From positions 1-19,553 of the forward strand of contig JBIKZA010000049.1 of the NCBI GenBank assembly GCA_044354975.1: 19,553 nucleotides of DNA, given 5' to 3'. Below are positions 8,614-14,444 of the stretch, in pieces. The first letter of the stretch is position 1; each line of letters starts with the position of its first letter. The position numbers were made by a program, and so were the translations under genes. Under the pieces are notes generated by a model that had not been told where the DNA came from, ran no database searches, and saw nothing but the letters and a program-made list of their open reading frames with translations. The DNA is from CAIZGX01 sp044354975 (lineage in GTDB: Bacteria > Bacteroidota > Bacteroidia > Flavobacteriales_D > Sanyastnellaceae).

Positions 8614-9372
8614 ATGAAAATGAAAATTGTGAATAATTATTTCTTCGTCGTTTTACTTGCTCTATTTCTCGGGTCGTGTGGAGAAGAAAGTCCACAAACT
8701 CCGAAGCCGAAAGTGCATCTGAAATTTATTCCAACGTACGACGGTGAGCCGCTTTCCATTGATTCAGTTTATACCAATTCTTTTGGGCAGCAGCTTCGTG
8801 TGGAGAATGTTCAGTTTTATTTGTCAAATATTTATGCGCACAACGGCCCTGATTCAACTTTGTTGAAACAAGCTTTTATGTTTACACTTCTTGAACCGAA
8901 AACACTGTCTTTGGATGTTTCTCCACAAACATTTTCTTCGCTTTCTTTCGGCGTAGGAGTTCCTGGTAATCTAAATAAGAATGTCGATCCTTCACAATAC
9001 GCGAATTCCAATCCGTTGAGTGTTCAAGGTTCCAACGGCATGTTTTGGTACTGGAACACTGGATATATTTTTGTAAAGGTGGAAGGAAGGTATGAGCTAA
9101 CAGGCACGCCGAATGCGCCGTTGATGGATTCTTACTCTTATCACACAGGAGACGATCCTCTATATCGCGTCTTGCATTTCAATACTGGAAATGTAAGTTT
9201 ATCGGAAGGCGATTCGCGCACGTTCAACATGGAAGTGGCTATTGACAGTGTCTTCAACAGACCTGTGGATCCTATTGATTTGTCTATTGACAACCTTACG
9301 CACACCACTTCGAATTTTCCATTGGCAGAGCGCATCACGAACAATTTTGTTTCAGCGTTTCATCTTCAATGA
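8614..9372 (+). CDS. mbnP: MbnP-family copper-protein-like lipoprotein
   Basis: This 252-residue protein has a lipoprotein signal (LFLGSC, lipid on Cys22). The mature part has features of the MbnP family: VHLKFIPTYDGEPL near the start, LRVENVQFYLSNI (61-73), and the hallmark MFWYWNTGYIFVKVEG (143-158) with Trp145 and Trp147, then YRVLHFNTGNVSL and a C-terminal SAFHLQ. In methanotrophs MbnP-type proteins bind copper at a site containing kynurenine, made from a tryptophan by the di-haem enzyme MbnH. Bacteroidota often pair this family with di-haem peroxidases, as here: its stop overlaps the next start by four bases (ATGA). Which Trp would be modified, and whether copper is bound, cannot be told from sequence alone. 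Confidence 0.85.
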   Translation: MKMKIVNNYFFVVLLALFLGSCGEESPQTPKPKVHLKFIPTYDGEPLSIDSVYTNSFGQQLRVENVQFYLSNIYAHNGPDSTLLKQAFMFTLLEPKTLSLDVSPQTFSSLSFGVGVPGNLNKNVDPSQYANSNPLSVQGSNGMFWYWNTGYIFVKVEGRYELTGTPNAPLMDSYSYHTGDDPLYRVLHFNTGNVSLSEGDSRTFNMEVAIDSVFNRPVDPIDLSIDNLTHTTSNFPLAERITNNFVSAFHLQ

Positions 9373-10376
9373 GAATCATAGTTTTCTTTTTTTTGATAGC
9401 TGGAATCCTTTCAGGCTGCGCCGAAGAAGGATTGCAGGACAAGACTATTTCATTCAAACAACCGCATTATTTTCCACCTATAAATTTTCCGGAAGGAAAT
9501 GAACCCACGCTTCTTCGATTTGAATTGGGAAAGAAATTATTTTACGAAGTGAAATTGTCGAAGAACGAAGATCAGTCGTGTGCATCTTGTCATCGTTTGC
9601 CTGCGGCATTTACCGACGGAAGAACGGTTTCTTCCTTCCATGAAAATGAATTCGCTCGGAACGCACCCACCCTCGCGAACTTGGCGTGGTCTCCCTATTT
9701 CATGAGCGAAGGCGGTGTGCCAACATTGGAATTGCAAGCGCTCGGACCCATTCATGAGAAGCATGAATTGTCGCTGAGTATGGAAGGAGTCATTGATCGA
9801 TTGAAGTCGAGTGAGAATTATTCTGAATTGAGTAAAGCCGCTTATGGAAGGGAGTTGGATGCGTTCACTATAACGCGTGCCTTGGCTTGCTTTCAGCGTG
9901 CATTAATCAGTGGCGATTCAAAATTCGATCGACATTATTTTTTGGAATCGAACGATTATTCAGACATAGAAAAGCAAGGAATGGCATTGTTTTTTTCTGA
10001 ACGAACGCAATGCAGCAGTTGTCATTCCGGGCCGTTTTTTACCGACTATCAGTTTTATAGTTTGGGCTTTGAAGATTCCGACATTGGTTTGGAAAGAAAA
10101 ACATATTCGGCATCTGACCGCGGGAAATTCAAGACTCCCACGTTACGAAATGTCGAATTGACAGCGCCATACATGCATAATGGTTCCATGAGTTCGTTGG
10201 AAGAAGTGGTTTCGTTTTACAACACCGGAGGAGGAACTCGTTCAACGAAAGATGCTCGCGTAAAGCCTCTAAATTTATTGAAGGATGAAGAGGCGGCGTT
10301 GGTGGCTTTTTTGAAGACGTTGACCGACTGGAATTTCGTTCAGAATGAAAATTTTTTATCGGCCGAGGAAGATTAG
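9369..10376 (+). CDS. Di-haem cytochrome c peroxidase / MbnH-like lipoprotein (first copy)
   Basis: This 335-residue lipoprotein (LSGC, Cys17) has two c-type haem sites: CASCH (Cys71, Cys74, His75) and CSSCH (Cys215, Cys218, His219). It also has the family segments NAPTLANLAWSP, FKTPTLRNVELTAPYMHNGS (254-273) and a C-terminal LVAFLKTLTD. It belongs to the CcpA/MauG/MbnH superfamily, which reduces peroxide or oxidises protein tryptophans through two haems. Coupling to mbnP by an ATGA overlap makes MbnP the likely protein partner (inference). One odd point: where relatives, including the second copy downstream, have FWDGR or FWDGG with the Trp lying between the haems, this protein reads YFMSEGG, so Met112 replaces that Trp. 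It may act differently from classical members. Confidence 0.88.
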   Translation: MRIIVFFFLIAGILSGCAEEGLQDKTISFKQPHYFPPINFPEGNEPTLLRFELGKKLFYEVKLSKNEDQSCASCHRLPAAFTDGRTVSSFHENEFARNAPTLANLAWSPYFMSEGGVPTLELQALGPIHEKHELSLSMEGVIDRLKSSENYSELSKAAYGRELDAFTITRALACFQRALISGDSKFDRHYFLESNDYSDIEKQGMALFFSERTQCSSCHSGPFFTDYQFYSLGFEDSDIGLERKTYSASDRGKFKTPTLRNVELTAPYMHNGSMSSLEEVVSFYNTGGGTRSTKDARVKPLNLLKDEEAALVAFLKTLTDWNFVQNENFLSAEED

Positions 10377-10389
10377 CGAATGAAATAAA

Positions 10390-10417
10390 TTTGTTTGTTC
10401 TTTCTCGCGTATTTTTG
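10390..10417 (+). promoter_or_regulatory. Candidate internal promoter before second di-haem gene
   Basis: In the 45-base gap between the two di-haem genes, TTTG at 10390-10393, a 16-base spacer and TATTTTTG at 10410-10417 match the Bacteroidota -33/-7 pattern. The -7 box ends four bases before the ATG at 10422, so a transcript from here would be nearly leaderless. A second perfect -7 box, TAAATTTG (10386-10393), has no -33 at the usual distance. Confidence 0.35.
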
Positions 10418-10421
10418 AAGT

Positions 10422-11510
10422 ATGACGGCAAGGCGTTTCACTTTCTTTTTTCTTATTGCATTGGCAAGTCTCTTGTGGACATGCAAGCACGAGGCGCCTG
10501 AAGGTCCCATAGTCACTCCATACGATCTCGTGATTCCTCCGTTTTTCCCTCCCATGGATATTCCTGCAGATAATCCGCTAACGGTGGAAGGTGTGAATTT
10601 GGGGCGTTATTTATTTTGGGAAAAAAAATTGAGTGGTGATGACGCGATGTCTTGCGGGACTTGTCATTTACCTGAGAACGGATTTTCAGATCCGCGACAG
10701 TATTCCATTGGTATCAATGGTGAAGTCGGCACTCGTCAAGCCATGCCACTCGTAAACTTGGGTTGGTCGCCAACTTATTTTTGGGATGGAAGGGCTGTAA
10801 CACTTGAAGATCAAATTTATGAGCCTGTTGAAAATCCCATTGAAATGGCTGAAGACTGGAATCATGCCGTTGAGCAAATAGATGCGGATCCCATTTATGA
10901 CGCAATGTTCTTCAAGGCCTATGGGTCAAATGAAGTCACGAAAGAAAAGATTGTTAAGGCCATTGCTTCATTCTTAAGAACTATGATTTCTTCCAATTCG
11001 AAATTCGATAAGCAACGCATCGGGCAGTATCAATTTACACTAGCAGAGCAAAATGGATTCAATCTTTTCTTAACCGAAGGAGGAAGTCCGGATCAAGTTC
11101 CTGGTGGAAGTTTCGGTGCGGATTGTTTCCACTGTCACGGATTTGGAAGCATGCAAATGAGCGACTATCTGTTTCACAACAACGGGCTAGACGCAACTTT
11201 CAGCGATTTGGGAAGGGGCGCAGTGACGGGAAGTTTTTACGATAACGGTAAATTCAAAACACCTACCTTGCGCAATGTTGAATTGTCTGGACCATACATG
11301 CACGACGGAAGATTCACAACGTTGGAGCAAGTGATAGATCACTACAACAGCGGAGGAACACCGAGTGCAACGATAGATCCGTTTATGAAATTTACTACGG
11401 GCGGATTGCAATTGAGCGCACAGTCGAAGTCGGATTTGATTTCGTTTTTGAAATGTTTAACCGACACCTCTTTTTTACAAAACCCTGCATTTTCTGATCC
11501 ACATGAATGA
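10422..11510 (+). CDS. Di-haem cytochrome c peroxidase / MbnH-like lipoprotein (second copy)
   Basis: This 362-residue protein has an N-terminal hydrophobic stretch ending in LLWTC (Cys21), a probable lipobox with an unusual Trp. Its two haem-binding sites are CGTCH (Cys78, Cys81, His82) and CFHCH (Cys235, Cys238, His239). Residues 115-128 (WSPTYFWDGRAVTL) keep the Trp121 that lies between the haems in this superfamily, and FKTPTLRNVELSGPYMHDGR (278-297) carries the conserved C-terminal haem region. It shares the plan and many segments of the preceding gene, so the two are likely an old tandem duplication that has diverged. It is probably periplasmic and outer-membrane anchored. Its role could be peroxide reduction or oxidation of a partner such as MbnP. 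It overlaps the YkgJ-family gene by eight bases. Confidence 0.88.
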   Translation: MTARRFTFFFLIALASLLWTCKHEAPEGPIVTPYDLVIPPFFPPMDIPADNPLTVEGVNLGRYLFWEKKLSGDDAMSCGTCHLPENGFSDPRQYSIGINGEVGTRQAMPLVNLGWSPTYFWDGRAVTLEDQIYEPVENPIEMAEDWNHAVEQIDADPIYDAMFFKAYGSNEVTKEKIVKAIASFLRTMISSNSKFDKQRIGQYQFTLAEQNGFNLFLTEGGSPDQVPGGSFGADCFHCHGFGSMQMSDYLFHNNGLDATFSDLGRGAVTGSFYDNGKFKTPTLRNVELSGPYMHDGRFTTLEQVIDHYNSGGTPSATIDPFMKFTTGGLQLSAQSKSDLISFLKCLTDTSFLQNPAFSDPHE

Positions 11511-11991
11511 CAAGCAAATACAATTTTTAGAGGAAGCGCAAAGGAATGTGAAAGAGAATAAGAAACTCTTCAATCGTTTAGCCAAGAAGAAAAAAATCGA
11601 TGATGTTTTTCATGCGCTGCACAAGCAGGTTTTTGCAAAGACCGACTGTTTAACCTGCGGGAATTGTTGCAGAACCACGAGTCCAATTTTTCGCGATGTA
11701 GATATTGAACGTATTGCAAAGCATTTGGGAATGCGCGTTGCAGAGTTTACAGACAAGTATTTGCATATGGATGAGATGCGCGATTGGGTTCTGAATTCAA
11801 GTCCGTGTTCGTTTTTGAATTTGGAAGACAACAGTTGCAATATCTATGACGTTAGGCCGAAGGCGTGCCGAGAATACCCGCATACCGATCGTAAAAACAT
11901 GACCCAAATCATGTCTCTTACTTTTCGGAACACCCTTATTTGTCCTGCAGTAGCGGAGATGGCACAAAGTCTGAAACTTACCGAAGGTTAA
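11503..11991 (+). CDS. YkgJ-family cysteine cluster protein
   Basis: This 162-residue protein has no signal peptide. It carries the family motif CLTCGNCC (Cys49, 52, 55, 56), then SSPCSFL (Cys102), NSCNIYDVRPKACREYP (Cys112, Cys122) and LICPAV (Cys147). These eight cysteines fit the YkgJ/UPF0153 group thought to bind a zinc or iron-sulfur centre; the exact metal and function are not established. The ATG at 11503 overlaps the di-haem gene stop (ATGAATGA), so it is the last gene of the mbnP cassette, where it may help metal or redox handling in the cytoplasm (inference). It converges on the desaturase gene, with the two stop codons overlapping by four bases. Confidence 0.88.
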   Translation: MNDKQIQFLEEAQRNVKENKKLFNRLAKKKKIDDVFHALHKQVFAKTDCLTCGNCCRTTSPIFRDVDIERIAKHLGMRVAEFTDKYLHMDEMRDWVLNSSPCSFLNLEDNSCNIYDVRPKACREYPHTDRKNMTQIMSLTFRNTLICPAVAEMAQSLKLTEG

Positions 11992-13058
11992 TCCGCAATG
12001 CCCATTGACTTCAAGTGACGCGTGTGTGAACGCACCGCAGCCACAACAGTGCCGTATTCGTTGTATTGAACACCGAATTTCTCACACGTCTCACGAACAA
12101 TTTTATTCAATGCCGGATAGTGAACATGTGAAATACGTGGGAACAAATGGTGCTCCACTTGGTAATTCAATCCGCCTGTAAACCAAGATACCAAAGGATT
12201 CTTTGTTGCGAAGTTACTGGTGGTATTGATTTGGTGTATGGCCCATTCTTGTTCAATGATACCGTTAGTATCATCAGGATCGTTGAAGGAAACAGATTCT
12301 ACTACGTGCGCCAATTGAAACACAACAGCGATAACAATTCCAGTTACCATAGAAACGATCAAGTAACCCAAGATGGCTGCAAGTATTCCTTTGAAAATAA
12401 TTGGAAGAACAATAAACGTAGCAACGTAACTCAACTTCGTTGCCCAAAAAGTAAAGTGATTGATGAGCGTGAACTTTTTCAGTTTGGTAATACCCACTTG
12501 TTGAGTTCTGTATTTCTTTACATCGTCGATCCAAATCCAAGAAATGTATGTTAAACAGTAAAGAATATAAGCGTAGATGTGTTGAAAGCGATGGATCTTG
12601 TAACGTGGCTGATTCTCATTCGTGCGCATCATCGGCTGAATGTTAATGTCGTCATCGTGACCTTCAATGTTCGTGAACGAGTGGTGAATCACGTTGTGTT
12701 TCGTCTTCCACAAGCTAACATCTCCGCCTACCATGTTCAAGGTGTGAGCCATGATTTCGTTCAACCATTTCTTGTCTGAAAAACTTCCGTGCGCACCATC
12801 ATGCATCAAGTTGAATCCAATTCCAGCTAAGGTGAGTCCCAAAAGCACGCAAGCGCCAAGGTTCATCCAAATAGAAAGATTTCCAAAAACAAGTGAAATA
12901 TAGAGTGCGAAAAAGCTGATTAAAAGAACAGTTGCTTTCACGAATACGAGCCAATTTCCCCATCTGTTGCGACGTGTAGCGTTGAAGTATGAATCTACTC
13001 CGTTCTTCAAATGATCGAAAAATGGAGTTCCCGTTGTTTTAAATCTGATTGTGCTCAA
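11988..13058 (-). CDS. Membrane fatty acid desaturase (acyl-lipid or acyl-CoA)
   Basis: This 356-residue integral membrane di-iron enzyme introduces a double bond into an acyl chain. The three histidine boxes are complete: HDGAH (86-90), HNVIHH (121-126) and QVEHH (300-304); a further His250 and His275 are near positions often involved. Hydrophobic segments lie at about 38-57, 63-84, 161-178, 207-229 and 231-250. The Gln in the third box is typical of front-end and linoleoyl-CoA-type desaturases, but no cytochrome b5 domain is fused. The start is TTG at 13056-13058: an in-frame stop lies shortly upstream and the first Met inside is residue 65, too late for this family. The gene follows murB by 30 bases and may be read from it. 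It is paralogous to the partial gene at the window start. Confidence 0.92.
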   Translation of the reverse strand: MSTIRFKTTGTPFFDHLKNGVDSYFNATRRNRWGNWLVFVKATVLLISFFALYISLVFGNLSIWMNLGACVLLGLTLAGIGFNLMHDGAHGSFSDKKWLNEIMAHTLNMVGGDVSLWKTKHNVIHHSFTNIEGHDDDINIQPMMRTNENQPRYKIHRFQHIYAYILYCLTYISWIWIDDVKKYRTQQVGITKLKKFTLINHFTFWATKLSYVATFIVLPIIFKGILAAILGYLIVSMVTGIVIAVVFQLAHVVESVSFNDPDDTNGIIEQEWAIHQINTTSNFATKNPLVSWFTGGLNYQVEHHLFPRISHVHYPALNKIVRETCEKFGVQYNEYGTVVAAVRSHTRHLKSMGIAD

Positions 13059-13088
13059 AATAGTTGGGTTTTATAATGATTTACAAAG

Positions 13089-14111
13089 TTACCACACATT
13101 TACTTCACGCTCCAATTCAATACCATATTTATTATTGACATCGGTCATTATATCTCCGCTCAGAGTGAAGATTTCCTTTCCTGTTGCTCCGCCGTAATTC
13201 ACGAGAACCAAGGCTTGTTTTTCATGCACCCCACAGTTTCCAACGCGCTTGCCTTTCCAACCGGCATGTTCAATCATATATCCAGCGGGTATTTTAACCG
13301 TGTTTTCATTCACCGGATAAAAAGGAATTTTTTCGTCATGAGTTTGAATGGCACGTAGTACAGAAAGATCCACCGTTGGATTTTTGAAGAAGCTTCCTGC
13401 ATTACCCAAGACTTTCGGGTCGGGAAGCTTCGAACTTCGAATGGCTATAACGGCTTGACTAATGTGCTTAATGCTTAACGTATCAATTTCCATTTTGTCG
13501 AGTTCGTCGGCTATGGCGCCGTATTCAATGTGAAATACGGGACGCTTGTTTAGTTTGAAACCTACGTGTGTGATGAACCAATTGCCTTTTTCTTTCCGCT
13601 TGAAGATACTTTCGCGATACCCCAATTCACAGTCGTTCAAAGAGAAGGTGTGTTTTTCGGAAGTGTGAATGTTCACGGCTTCCACATAATCCAAAATGCT
13701 GCTCATCTCTACACCGTAGGCGCCAATGTTTTGCATAGGGCTCGCACCTACACATCCGGGAATGAGCGAAAGATTTTCAACTCCGGCCCATTTGTTTCGA
13801 ATGCAATGTAACACGAAGTTGTGCCAGTTCTCTCCCGCGGCCACGCGCACATACACATGCATATCGTCTTCCTTGTCCAATTCAATTCCGAATAATCTGT
13901 TTTGAAGAACAATAGCATCGACATCTTGTGTGAATAGAATATTGCTTCCCCCACCAAGAACCAGGTGATTGTTCTTGCTCTGGCGCACATACTCCAACGC
14001 CTCTTGCACGTGTTCCGTTTGGTCTATGCGTGCAAATTCTCTAGCTATTGCTGAAATGCCAAACGTGTTGTGCGCCAACAAGTCCACATTTTTTTCAAAC
14101 TGAAGTTTCAT
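13089..14111 (-). CDS. murB: UDP-N-acetylenolpyruvoylglucosamine reductase
   Basis: This 340-residue cytoplasmic flavoenzyme reduces UDP-GlcNAc-enolpyruvate to UDP-MurNAc with NADPH, the second committed step of peptidoglycan synthesis. FAD-binding segments are visible: NTFGI (15-19), LVLGGGSNILF (50-60), LSLIPGCVGASPMQNIGAYG (114-133). Catalytic-domain motifs are CELGYRESIF (Arg166), the proton-donor loop GNAGSFFKNP (Ser240), IPAGYMIEHAGWKG (274-287) and the C-terminal GIELEREV with the conserved Glu334. The length and the inserted loop fit type I MurB, as in E. coli. It precedes the desaturase on the same strand. The ATG at 14111 gives the expected short lead before NTFGI. Confidence 0.96.
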   Translation of the reverse strand: MKLQFEKNVDLLAHNTFGISAIAREFARIDQTEHVQEALEYVRQSKNNHLVLGGGSNILFTQDVDAIVLQNRLFGIELDKEDDMHVYVRVAAGENWHNFVLHCIRNKWAGVENLSLIPGCVGASPMQNIGAYGVEMSSILDYVEAVNIHTSEKHTFSLNDCELGYRESIFKRKEKGNWFITHVGFKLNKRPVFHIEYGAIADELDKMEIDTLSIKHISQAVIAIRSSKLPDPKVLGNAGSFFKNPTVDLSVLRAIQTHDEKIPFYPVNENTVKIPAGYMIEHAGWKGKRVGNCGVHEKQALVLVNYGGATGKEIFTLSGDIMTDVNNKYGIELEREVNVW

Positions 14112-14180
14112 GAAGTAAAGTAATGAAAGGAATGGAAAGGGCTTTCAGGTCGGCAAAGCGTAATTCGAACACGAGAATGT

Positions 14181-14435
14181 TCAAATGGATTTCAATTTGT
14201 AGTTGGAAGAAATGCTAGCTTTAAGCGCATTGTATTCTTCTTCCGAAATGAACGTGGCGCCATTCCCGCTTTCCAAGAGATCCATGACGTAAATACGGTC
14301 GGCGTGCGTTACGGCATTGTTGGTATGAATGAAATAGGAAGTCCCCATAATGACCACTTCTTCAAAAGTTGTTGAGGAAAAGATTTGAACAATGCGTTTT
14401 CCTTCTGGAAATTTTAGAAACTTTGGGAAATTCAT
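14181..14435 (-). CDS. Small hypothetical protein head-to-head with addB
   Basis: This 84-residue protein (from the ATG at 14435, MNFPKFLKFPEGKRIVQIFS) has no recognised family. It looks coding: charged and aromatic residues are balanced and it ends in an amphipathic helix-like EEEYNALKASI. There is no signal peptide or membrane segment and no cysteine. An upstream ATG at 14450 would make it 89 residues but overlap the start of addB; the inner start leaves nine bases between the two divergent ATGs. Its promoter would therefore lie inside addB and that of addB inside this gene. It is followed by murB after 69 bases on the same strand. Function unknown. Confidence 0.6.
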   Translation of the reverse strand: MNFPKFLKFPEGKRIVQIFSSTTFEEVVIMGTSYFIHTNNAVTHADRIYVMDLLESGNGATFISEEEYNALKASISSNYKLKSI

Positions 14436-14444
14436 ACTGCGAAT

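Noticed and set aside
14167..14182. GAACA...TGTTC hairpin as a terminator of the small gene before murB
   Set aside because: The stem is only five pairs, it overlaps the stop codon and has no T-run.
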